Source: an uncultured Lachnospiraceae bacterium
GTDB lineage: Bacteria; Bacillota; Clostridia; Lachnospirales; Lachnospiraceae
Direction of reading: 5' to 3'
DNA length: 13,694 nt
NCBI GenBank assembly: GCA_905193085.1
Contig: CAJJNI010000051.1
Coordinates: 1 to 13,694 of the forward strand
Made by a program: the position numbers and the translations under genes. Positions 1 through 6,735 of this stretch are shown piece by piece. The notes beneath the pieces are model-generated. The model made no database searches. It worked only from the letters and a program-made list of their open reading frames with translations, and was not told the DNA's origin. Position 1 is the first letter of the stretch. Every line of letters begins with the position of its first letter.

Positions 1-28
1 ACCAATCATGTACTATTGCAACTTTCAC
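1..28 (-). CDS. Partial 5' end of a probable glycosyltransferase (family 4-like)
   Basis: Only nine complete codons lie inside the window, beginning with GTG at 28-26 and reading MKVAIVHDW. This matches the first beta strand typical of GT-B glycosyltransferases of family 4, which often begin M-K-(I/V)-A-(I/L)-V-H-D-W. An AGGA ribosome binding site at 39-36 lies 7 nt before the GTG. The frame opens about 20 nt after the ptsH stop codon, with no terminator between them, so it is probably co-transcribed with ptsH. The start codon, ribosome binding site and spacing are seen directly. The family call rests on nine residues and is an inference; another Rossmann-type protein could start the same way. 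Confidence 0.5.
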
Positions 29-47
29 TTATTTTTCCTGCCTTTTT

Positions 48-314
48 TTATTCTCCAAGTCCACTTTCAACCAATGATACCAATGCTTCTAATGCTTCTT
101 CTTCATCTTCGCCTGTACATTCAAATTCTAATTCATCGCCGCATTTAACGCAGGCACCCAATACACTTAAAACGCTTTTAGCATTTGCTGTTGTGTTATT
201 TTTTGTATTAAAAACTATTTTACTGTTATATTTTATTGCTTCCTGACACAATAATCCAGCAGGTCTTAAATGCAGACCTGTCGGATTAGTCACTTTAACT
301 TTTTTATTTACCAT
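48..314 (-). CDS. ptsH: HPr family phosphocarrier protein
   Basis: HPr is the small cytoplasmic carrier that takes a phosphate from enzyme I (from PEP) and passes it to the sugar-specific EII proteins of the phosphotransferase system. The active-site histidine is His15 in the segment GLHLRPAG (residues 13-20). The regulatory serine is Ser47 in NAKSVLSVLGA, equivalent to Ser46 of Bacillus subtilis HPr, the HPr kinase/phosphorylase target used in carbon catabolite control. At 88 aa it has the normal length. Having His15 makes it HPr rather than Crh, although a second copy elsewhere in the genome is possible. The ATG at 314 follows an AGGAGG at 330-325. It lies downstream of glmM across a 128-nt gap that holds a possible promoter. 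No ptsI is visible in the window. Confidence 0.93.
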   Translation of the reverse strand: MVNKKVKVTNPTGLHLRPAGLLCQEAIKYNSKIVFNTKNNTTANAKSVLSVLGACVKCGDELEFECTGEDEEEALEALVSLVESGLGE

Positions 315-349
315 ATTTGAGGTTCCTCCTCTGTTTCAATTCCCCTTAT

Positions 350-377
350 ATATTAAACTTATCTGTAATATTGTCTT
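350..377 (-). promoter_or_regulatory. Weak candidate promoter for ptsH
   Basis: On the minus strand, AAGACA (377-372) and TAATAT (355-350) are separated by 16 nt and lie just upstream of the ptsH ribosome binding site. Each hexamer matches the sigma-A consensus at only four of six positions. The site is plausible because the glmM-ptsH gap is much longer than the other gaps in this gene block, but chance similarity in AT-rich DNA cannot be excluded. Confidence 0.3.
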
Positions 378-438
378 AATCTGAATATTTTTCAAAACTT
401 AATCTGACTTATTACATTAAATTTATCTTTATTATCTG
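361..438 (-). repeat. Four imperfect CAGAT direct repeats upstream of ptsH
   Basis: The pentamer CAGAT occurs on the minus strand at 438-434, 406-402, 383-379 and 365-361. The two middle copies share the exact decamer TCAGATTAAG (407-398 and 384-375), 23 bp apart, roughly two helical turns. The cluster fills most of the glmM-ptsH gap and overlaps the upstream half of the weak candidate promoter. It could be a set of regulator half-sites or simply biased AT-rich sequence. Confidence 0.35.
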
Positions 439-442
439 ACTC

Positions 443-1792
443 TTATAGCATTGTCTTTTCTATGAGATTTGCAAGATTCTTAGCTTCCTGCTCTATCTGC
501 TCTTTGTCTTTGCCTTCTATCATTACTCTCACTAAAGGCTCTGTTCCAGAAGGACGGATTAAAACTCTTCCTTCTCCGGCAAATTTTTCTTCTAACTGTT
601 CAATTGCTTCTGCAATTTCCGGATATTCCATATATGATTCTTTCTTATGATTAGGAACTGTAGCATTTACAAGCGCCTGTGGTAAAACATTCATTATTGC
701 TGCAAGCTCAGATAATGATTTTCCTGTCTTGACAATAACTTCAAGCAAATGCAGCGCGCTTAAAAGTCCGTCACCTGTAGTATTCTCATCAAGGAAAATA
801 ATATGACCTGACTGTTCTCCACCAAGAGAAGCCCCTATTTCTTTCATTCTCTCAAGGACATATCTGTCTCCTACTTTTGTAGTTTCAAGATTAAGTCCTT
901 TTTCCTTAGCCATAATTACAAGTCCAAGATTTGACATTACTGTCGCAACAATCGTATTCTTTGCAAGTTTTCCCTGCTTCATTAAATAACAGCCGCAAAT
1001 AGCCATTAACTGGTCGCCATCAACAAGATTCCCATTTTCATCTACTGCAAGAAGACGGTCTGCATCACCGTCAAAGGCAAGACCAAGAACTGCTTTTTCA
1101 TAGACAACTCTTGCTTTTAATTCTTCCATATGTGTAGAACCACAGTTGGCATTTATATTTGTTCCGTCCGGACTTATATGTATCGGAACAATCTGTGCGC
1201 CTAAATCTTCAAGTGTTTTGATTGAGGTATAATATGATGCACCTTCTGCGCAATCCACAACAATCTTCATACCGTCAAGTTTTATATCTACTGCTTTTTT
1301 TGCAAACTCTATATACTGCTCTTTGGCATCAGGACGATATTCTATCTTGCCTACGCCTGAGCCTGTCGGCATAGTAATGCCCTGCATATGATTTCTTATA
1401 TAACTTTCTATTTCATCTTCAAGTTCATCAGACAGCTTATAGCCTTCGCCATTAAAGAATTTAATTCCGTTAAATTCCATAGGATTATGTGAGGCTGATA
1501 TTACAACACCTGCATCAACTTTAAATTTCTTTGTAAGATATGCAACAGCCGGTGTAGGAAGCACCCCGACAAACACTGCGTTTGCGCCAACAGAACATGC
1601 TCCTGCCATAAGTGCATAAGCAAGCATATCTCCTGAAATTCTTGTATCACAGCCAACAAGTATTGTCGGCTGATGTGCATTTTCTTTAGTAAGTACATAG
1701 GCTCCTGCCTGACCTAACTGCATGGCAAGCTCTGGTGTAAGTTCAGAATTTGCAACACCTCTTACACCATCTGTACCGAATAATCGTCCCAT
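443..1792 (-). CDS. glmM: Phosphoglucosamine mutase
   Basis: GlmM interconverts glucosamine-6-phosphate and glucosamine-1-phosphate, the step that feeds UDP-GlcNAc and peptidoglycan synthesis. The protein is 449 aa, the usual family size. Visible motifs are the N-terminal GRLFGTDGVRG (2-12), the phosphoserine loop SASHNP (99-104) with catalytic Ser101, the metal-binding DGDADR (241-246), the sugar-binding GGEQSGH (324-330) and the C-terminal phosphate loop RPSGTEP (413-419). Together these identify GlmM within the alpha-D-phosphohexomutases. The ATG at 1792 follows AAAGGAG with 8-nt spacing. It lies 27 nt after cdaR in the conserved cdaA-cdaR-glmM order. In other Firmicutes GlmM binds CdaA and lowers c-di-AMP synthesis; that interaction is inferred here from family and synteny. 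Confidence 0.97.
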   Translation of the reverse strand: MGRLFGTDGVRGVANSELTPELAMQLGQAGAYVLTKENAHQPTILVGCDTRISGDMLAYALMAGACSVGANAVFVGVLPTPAVAYLTKKFKVDAGVVISASHNPMEFNGIKFFNGEGYKLSDELEDEIESYIRNHMQGITMPTGSGVGKIEYRPDAKEQYIEFAKKAVDIKLDGMKIVVDCAEGASYYTSIKTLEDLGAQIVPIHISPDGTNINANCGSTHMEELKARVVYEKAVLGLAFDGDADRLLAVDENGNLVDGDQLMAICGCYLMKQGKLAKNTIVATVMSNLGLVIMAKEKGLNLETTKVGDRYVLERMKEIGASLGGEQSGHIIFLDENTTGDGLLSALHLLEVIVKTGKSLSELAAIMNVLPQALVNATVPNHKKESYMEYPEIAEAIEQLEEKFAGEGRVLIRPSGTEPLVRVMIEGKDKEQIEQEAKNLANLIEKTML

Positions 1793-1819
1793 TATGTTAT
1801 CTCCTTTAATTAAATTGTA

Positions 1820-3166
1820 TTAGTTCTGATCAGACCCAGTTCCTGATGTATCGGAAACAGAATTATCCTGGGTAGCTGCAGGCGTAGATGTAGGTGCAGG
1901 ACTGCTTTCTACGGTTTGTGAAGTCTGTGTCGTTGCACTTAAATTAACTTCAACTGTAGGCTCATCTACTACCTCTATATCATTATTATTCGTAGTAATT
2001 TCTGTCTTTACTTTGTGTTTTCCTTCGCTGAGGCCTTTTAAGTCTACTGACACACCCAGATTGTCTACAGAAAAATCAAGGAAATCCTGACTCTGTCCTC
2101 TTAACTGTATATCCAGATATAAATTACCATCAAAACTTGCATCCAGACCTGTCGGAGTATTTAAAACATCAACTTTTGTAACAGGGAATGATACTTTCTG
2201 TATTGTTAGCTCTTCCACCTTTATTGTAACTTTAACTTTCTTATCACTGTCATTTACAAGTTTTAGATTTTCAGGAAGATATTTGCTTACATCTACAGTC
2301 TTCTCAATATCCTTATCTGCTCCATCAATATTTAATTCAGAAGCCGGAATTACAATTGTGCTTATCTCTTTCAAATCATCAACATTACCCGCAAGTAAAA
2401 CTGTTGTCGGTGAGTAATGCATTTCTGTATATCTGTATCCGTCTTTAACTGTTCCTTCAACTGAGAAATCTAAATCTACACTCTTTGTATGAAGTAATTT
2501 AGCCTTAATATCAAACTTTGTTGTACTGCAATATAACCGTTCATCATCTACTTCATCACCATTTTTATCGAAAAGCTGACCTTCAATCTGAGTCGAAATA
2601 TCTTCACTTGCGTTAGAAGCATCTAACACTACTTCCATAGATGCAATATCATCTACAAGCGACTGTGGTCCTGATACTGTTATTTCAGACGGACTTACAG
2701 TAGTATCTCCGACAGTATGACCTTCTGCAGTATTTCCGGTAACCTGAAGATTTACAGGAACTTTCTTAACAATTTCTTCTTCTATTGAAATCTTAACAGT
2801 ATTCTTCTGTAAATTTATGTCTAATATTTTATCTTCATTCTTAAGGGCATATACCTTAACAGGAACAGAAGTTTCAGAAATTCTCTCAGAGAAATCTGCT
2901 ACTGCCTTGAAATCACTGTTCGTAAGTGATTCCACAACTGAACGCTTGGCACGGACAGTAAAAGAAACAGAATTACTTCCATCAAGAACCTGATATACTA
3001 ATCCTGCATCAGATAAAACAGTTTCATTTTCAAATACAACAGGAATGTTTTTGAAAGTCTTAGTTGTAACCGGGTCATCAATATTTACGACAATCATCCA
3101 CAAACCGACAGCAAAAAAGACGGACAAAATCTTAAGACCCATATTAGTTGTAAACCAATTCTTCAT
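1820..3166 (-). CDS. cdaR: CdaR, YbbR-domain regulator of CdaA
   Basis: CdaR is a membrane-anchored protein that binds and modulates the diadenylate cyclase CdaA. One N-terminal transmembrane segment (about residues 10-28) is followed by an extracytoplasmic part made of four YbbR-like beta repeats (roughly 38-130, 133-222, 227-317 and 320-411). A Ser/Thr/Pro-rich, low-complexity tail (412-448) may lie in or near the wall. I place the start at the ATG at 3166, which overlaps the cdaA stop as ATGA and follows GGAAGGG about 7 nt upstream. A GTG at 3187 would add seven residues before the membrane segment but has no better ribosome binding site. The ATGA overlap suggests translational coupling, in keeping with a CdaA-CdaR complex. 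Length is 448 aa, close to other CdaR proteins. Confidence 0.92.
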   Translation of the reverse strand: MKNWFTTNMGLKILSVFFAVGLWMIVVNIDDPVTTKTFKNIPVVFENETVLSDAGLVYQVLDGSNSVSFTVRAKRSVVESLTNSDFKAVADFSERISETSVPVKVYALKNEDKILDINLQKNTVKISIEEEIVKKVPVNLQVTGNTAEGHTVGDTTVSPSEITVSGPQSLVDDIASMEVVLDASNASEDISTQIEGQLFDKNGDEVDDERLYCSTTKFDIKAKLLHTKSVDLDFSVEGTVKDGYRYTEMHYSPTTVLLAGNVDDLKEISTIVIPASELNIDGADKDIEKTVDVSKYLPENLKLVNDSDKKVKVTIKVEELTIQKVSFPVTKVDVLNTPTGLDASFDGNLYLDIQLRGQSQDFLDFSVDNLGVSVDLKGLSEGKHKVKTEITTNNNDIEVVDEPTVEVNLSATTQTSQTVESSPAPTSTPAATQDNSVSDTSGTGSDQN

Positions 3167-4026
3167 GATCTCGCCCTTCCTTTCCACAATCTAAAGCGTT
3201 TTACATCAATAGATTTTTTCTGTATATAAGTTAATTTTGACTTAAGGTAATCCGCATCTATATTTCTAATCAGTTCTCCTCCAATCGCAAGGGAAACTGC
3301 TCCGGTCTCTTCTGATACAATTATTACAAGTGAATCTGCTACTTCGCTGAGTCCTACGCCGGCACGATGTCTTGTTCCAAGCGCCTTGCTTAATCTCATA
3401 CTGTCAGACAACGGAAGATAACATGTTGCGGATACTATTCTGTCTCCTCTTATTATTATCGCACCATCATGAAGAGGTGTATTATGCTCAAATATATTTA
3501 TCAGAAGCTGCCCTGAAACTAATGCATCAAGCTTTATTCCTGTTCTCTCATACTCACCAAGAACTACATCCTGCTCAATTACGATTAACGCTCCCGTCTT
3601 AACTTTTCCCATTTCAAATGACGCACGGACAATTTCATTTACGGTATAATCAGAAAATCTTAATTCCTGATTCTTACTGACCGGATTTGAAAAAAATGAA
3701 GCAAATATATTCTTTCTTCCCAATTGTTCAAGTGCAGTTCTGAATTCAGGCTGAAATACAATTATAACTGCAATAATACCAACATTTATCGTCTTATTAG
3801 CGATAAACAGTATTGTATTCATTCTAAATACCGCTGCAATAATGTAAAATGCTGCAACTACAAGTATACCTTTTAACAGCATCCATGCTCTGGTATTCTT
3901 AATCCAGCGCATAATCTGATATATGAGAAATGTAAGAATTATAATCTCAATAATATCAACAGGCGTAATTTGCGGGAACGAAACTACTGTTATATATTTT
4001 TTTATAAATGAATTAATTCGTTCCAT
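3163..4026 (-). CDS. cdaA: Diadenylate cyclase CdaA (DisA_N/DAC domain)
   Basis: CdaA is the main membrane diadenylate cyclase of Firmicutes; it condenses two ATP into c-di-AMP, which controls potassium and osmolyte transport and wall homeostasis. The N-terminus has three predicted transmembrane helices (about 23-39, 48-67 and 70-90). The DAC domain follows, with the DGA motif at 187-189 and RHR at 219-221, which bind ATP and metal and perform catalysis, and SEET at 238-241. All expected catalytic motifs are present, so the enzyme should be active. It is 287 aa, slightly longer than typical, with a basic C-terminal tail. The ATG at 4026 has AAAGGG upstream. It sits 24 nt after an unknown membrane protein gene and overlaps cdaR by four bases. 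Confidence 0.97.
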   Translation of the reverse strand: MERINSFIKKYITVVSFPQITPVDIIEIIILTFLIYQIMRWIKNTRAWMLLKGILVVAAFYIIAAVFRMNTILFIANKTINVGIIAVIIVFQPEFRTALEQLGRKNIFASFFSNPVSKNQELRFSDYTVNEIVRASFEMGKVKTGALIVIEQDVVLGEYERTGIKLDALVSGQLLINIFEHNTPLHDGAIIIRGDRIVSATCYLPLSDSMRLSKALGTRHRAGVGLSEVADSLVIIVSEETGAVSLAIGGELIRNIDADYLKSKLTYIQKKSIDVKRFRLWKGRARS

Positions 4027-4050
4027 TAAATCGCACCCTTTCTGAATTTA

Positions 4051-5046
4051 TTATCTGTTACTCTTTATATTTTTTATTTTATCTGCTGAAACACTTTTTT
4101 TCTTATCTTCTCTGACTTTTTTCTGAGGGTTGATTCTTTTCACTTCTTTTTCACGCTTTGTGATTGTCATCTTAGGAACAGCCTTCACATAGTAATAATA
4201 CTCATCGTCCTCAAATTGGACATGTTCCGTTCTTGTATAATCAACACTAAACACAAAAAACTGTAAGATAAATGCAACTGCCAGAGAAATAATTGCACCT
4301 GGTATTACTGAAAGAATATCATTTGATATATCCAACATGAAATCTCCTATCAAAAACACCAGTAAATCAAGTAAAATACCTGTAAATATCGCAATATTCC
4401 ACGAATGATCTACAGACATACGACGGATAACATATACTACAAGTATAGTTACCATTGCTGTAATTATCCACAAATACATTTGCGAACTTTTTATTGTATT
4501 CTCAACTATAAGCAAATATGCCTGTGTTGTACTCTCATCTTCTACCCTGAAAAGATTTAATGATGCCGCTGATATGTTCTTTAAAAGGAAATAAACAATT
4601 CCTCCAAAACATACAGGTATCATAGTTACAGGAGTAGCTGTCATACCTAAAATGACAGGTACTAAAAATGGTACTTTTAATGCAAATGCAACTGCTGTAA
4701 GCAGCAGAGCATATGCATATTTAGGCGCAAACCTGTAATATACAAGTAATATTATCAAAAATAACATTAAAACAATTGCTGCAAGTTCTAATGAAACTGA
4801 ATATAAATGTATAAGAATAAGTCCTGCGGAAAACAAAACCATTACATTAACAGGCAGAAAAGCACTAAGCATTGCAAGTATAAGCGCTGTTACCGGGCTG
4901 TTAAGTTTTCCCATAAATCCAATACTGTTATTTATAAGTAATGTAACTACCAGCATTGTTATAAATTTCATTGCAGCATTTATATACAGCGAAAATTTGC
5001 TGTAGAAATTCCGCATCCATTCTTTAAATTCCAGTAAATTTGTCAT
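4051..5046 (-). CDS. Uncharacterised polytopic membrane protein upstream of cdaA
   Basis: I do not recognise a characterised family. The 331-aa protein is very hydrophobic, with about eight to ten predicted membrane helices (for example near 24-40, 67-83, 86-104, 109-123, 143-156, 189-207, 215-235 and 245-266). A break around 165-188 is more polar and may be an extramembrane loop dividing two halves. After the last helix comes a cytoplasmic-looking tail (about 268-331) with an acidic, aromatic stretch FEDDEYYYY (278-286) and then a strongly Lys/Arg-rich end. The ATG at 5046 overlaps the preceding gene by 23 nt and has a GGGACGGTG-type upstream site; the internal ATG at 5016 lacks one. Its position before cdaA suggests a link to c-di-AMP or envelope function, which is inference only. 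No transporter motif such as a Walker box is visible. Confidence 0.8.
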   Translation of the reverse strand: MTNLLEFKEWMRNFYSKFSLYINAAMKFITMLVVTLLINNSIGFMGKLNSPVTALILAMLSAFLPVNVMVLFSAGLILIHLYSVSLELAAIVLMLFLIILLVYYRFAPKYAYALLLTAVAFALKVPFLVPVILGMTATPVTMIPVCFGGIVYFLLKNISAASLNLFRVEDESTTQAYLLIVENTIKSSQMYLWIITAMVTILVVYVIRRMSVDHSWNIAIFTGILLDLLVFLIGDFMLDISNDILSVIPGAIISLAVAFILQFFVFSVDYTRTEHVQFEDDEYYYYVKAVPKMTITKREKEVKRINPQKKVREDKKKSVSADKIKNIKSNR

Positions 5047-5494
5047 TTGGCACCGTCCCTTCCAAATTCAGGCTTCTTAGAATTGTTGCCTTCGTCTGTC
5101 TAAGATGTTCATTATTATATATTTTTTCCAGTTCTTTTAATTCTCTGCAATATTCTTCCAGATACTTCTGTGCTTTTTTGTATCTCTTCCTGTAGATACA
5201 AAAACCGACAACTTCAAACAGAATAAGAAAACCTATATAACCTCCAATGAGCCAAACAGCAACTGACATAACTTTTATCTGCTGAAGATGATTAATATAA
5301 TACTCCATGCGACAGAAAACAAACAACCCGACTATCAATATATAGGCAAATGTAGCTGCAATTGCCGTCCATATTAAATGATAGCTTATATAGTCATTTT
5401 TATAATAATGGCTCGCAATATCAGCCTGCCGGCCTTTTTCTGTTTCAAAAACAGCAAGCCTTGTCATCTGGCGAACCTTATCTTCATTTAGCAT
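5024..5494 (-). CDS. Uncharacterised two-helix membrane protein
   Basis: I cannot assign a function. The 156-aa product has a charged N-terminus (MLNEDKVRQMTRLAVFE), two predicted transmembrane helices (about 41-61 and 77-99), and a basic then charged helical stretch (about 101-130) that could form a coiled coil. Both termini are probably cytoplasmic, with a short external loop. The ATG at 5494 has AAAGGA upstream at good spacing. Its 3' end overlaps the next membrane-protein gene by 23 nt, so the two are probably translationally coupled and may act together. Both lie ahead of cdaA-cdaR-glmM in the same direction. A promoter-like sequence overlaps its start codon, which leaves the true 5' end open to a shorter form starting at Met10. 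Confidence 0.75.
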   Translation of the reverse strand: MLNEDKVRQMTRLAVFETEKGRQADIASHYYKNDYISYHLIWTAIAATFAYILIVGLFVFCRMEYYINHLQQIKVMSVAVWLIGGYIGFLILFEVVGFCIYRKRYKKAQKYLEEYCRELKELEKIYNNEHLRQTKATILRSLNLEGTVPNDKFTGI

Positions 5495-5522
5495 ATTATG
5501 ATTCCTTTCATTAAAATGTCAA
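5495..5522 (-). promoter_or_regulatory. Possible sigma-A promoter overlapping the start of the membrane-protein gene
   Basis: On the minus strand a perfect TTGACA (5522-5517) is followed after 16 nt by CATAAT (5500-5495), which matches the -10 consensus at five of six positions. Transcription would begin near 5488, inside the 156-aa gene, so the transcript would lack that gene's ribosome binding site. It could still drive the genes downstream (331-aa protein, cdaA, cdaR, glmM) or a form started at Met10 (ATG at 5467), which has AAGG 8 nt upstream. Confidence 0.35.
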
Positions 5523-5549
5523 TGATACAACACACCAGCTTTTGCTGAT

Positions 5550-5963
5550 TTATTTTTCTGTATTAAGGAATCTCATACGATCCTTACCGGAACTTCCAAG
5601 TCTCTTATCTGAATCATCACTCTTAGGAACAGCCTGTATTCCTTTTAAGTCTTTAACAACATTTTTCTTACATGCTTCACACAGACGGCCTGAACGAATC
5701 AATTTACCGCATCTTTCACATTCAATACCTATAGCACTTTCTTTAGATAAGATAAGACGTTCTTCCCTAATCCAGTTTCTTATCTGATTAGTCGAAACCT
5801 CATTTTCTTCTGATACCTCTGCAATTGTTGCCCCAGGATTTTCTCTGATATAGTTTTTTACCTGTTCAAATTTTGCTTCAAGCTTCTTAACACATGCCGG
5901 ACAGATATTTCTTCCTGTATAATTAAATAATGCTCCACAACTTTTACAATTTCTTATATCCAT
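5550..5963 (-). CDS. yvyF: YvyF-type flagellar operon protein (TIGR03826-like)
   Basis: This is a small, probably cytoplasmic zinc-ribbon protein. Residues 6-24 hold a CxxC...CxxC pair (Cys6, Cys9, Cys21, Cys24) and residues 82-98 hold another (Cys82, Cys85, Cys95, Cys98). Between them, about residues 45-70, is a helix-turn-helix-like stretch (IAEVSEENEVSTNQIRNWI). This layout and the gene's place directly after comFC match YvyF, which in Bacillus subtilis lies between comFC and flgM in the late flagellar region. Its molecular role is poorly known; a regulatory role in flagellar gene expression or translation is plausible. The ATG at 5963 follows GAGGAGG, which overlaps the comFC stop, so the two genes are likely coupled. 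Length is 137 aa, normal for the family. Here it is not followed by flgM. Confidence 0.85.
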   Translation of the reverse strand: MDIRNCKSCGALFNYTGRNICPACVKKLEAKFEQVKNYIRENPGATIAEVSEENEVSTNQIRNWIREERLILSKESAIGIECERCGKLIRSGRLCEACKKNVVKDLKGIQAVPKSDDSDKRLGSSGKDRMRFLNTEK

Positions 5964-5975
5964 AACAATTCCTCC

Positions 5976-6728
5976 TCAATACCCTTTTCCAATGCACAAT
6001 GTAGCAACATAAACCCTTTCTGCTCCATTTGTGAGTAATAAGTGTGATATTTCATCAACGGTACTGCCTGTCGTAAATATATCATCAACTAATAATATTC
6101 TTTTAAATTTTACCACATTTCTTTCTATTTTAAAAGCACCTTTTAAATTTTTCTGTCTTTCTGTATCATTTAATTTTTTCTGTGGTACTGTATTTCTGAT
6201 TCTTGCAACAATATTCTTTTCTACCGGTATAGCAAGCTCTTTTCCGATGTGCTTTGCAAGCACCTGCGCCTGATTATAACCTCTTTTTTTCTCTTTTTTT
6301 CTAAAGAGCGGAACTGCAATTATATAGTCTGGAGACCAGTTTTCTATAATGCCCCTGTATTTGTCACAAAACTCTTTTGCATAATACTTTGCATAATATT
6401 TTTTATTGGAATATTTAAATCTGTACATTGATTTTTTCAATACAGGACTATATGTCCACAGAGAAACCCCCTGTGTAAAATAATGTTTTTTCCTTTTGCA
6501 GTCAAGACAATACTCTTCTTCGGTCTCTAGTGGTTTACCACATTTCATACAATAAACACCACCCACAAACGGAAGTTTTTTTCTGCACTCTTTGCAAATC
6601 ATTTCGCCAACAGGCATTATACAGTCGCATATTACACAATGTGGCGGACATAACAGCTCCTGTATTACTTCTGTTAGTTTACATAATATTCCAATACCTG
6701 TATTTATTTTTTTATTCAATCCCCTCAA
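5976..6728 (-). CDS. comFC: ComF family protein (phosphoribosyltransferase-like)
   Basis: ComFC homologues are needed for natural transformation, probably helping to process incoming single-stranded DNA. The N-terminal third holds a zinc-ribbon region with cysteines at 27, 31, 34, 45, 48, 60, 63, 74 and 77. The C-terminal half is a type I phosphoribosyltransferase fold with RGYNQA (149-154) and the PRPP loop VDDIFTTGST (214-223). Length is about 250 aa, typical for the family. The start is uncertain. The TTG at 6728 lies 7 nt after the recD2 stop but only 3 nt from the nearest GGAG, and a second TTG at 6719 has its nearest GGAG 12 nt away. Neither is ideal, so translation may depend on coupling to recD2. 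yvyF follows at once, as in Bacillus. Confidence 0.9.
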   Translation of the reverse strand: MRGLNKKINTGIGILCKLTEVIQELLCPPHCVICDCIMPVGEMICKECRKKLPFVGGVYCMKCGKPLETEEEYCLDCKRKKHYFTQGVSLWTYSPVLKKSMYRFKYSNKKYYAKYYAKEFCDKYRGIIENWSPDYIIAVPLFRKKEKKRGYNQAQVLAKHIGKELAIPVEKNIVARIRNTVPQKKLNDTERQKNLKGAFKIERNVVKFKRILLVDDIFTTGSTVDEISHLLLTNGAERVYVATLCIGKGY

Positions 6729-6735
6729 AATCTCC

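Noticed and set aside
5536..5547. Hairpin CAGC-AAAA-GCTG after yvyF as a terminator.
   Set aside because: The stem is only four strong pairs and no T-run follows on the minus strand.
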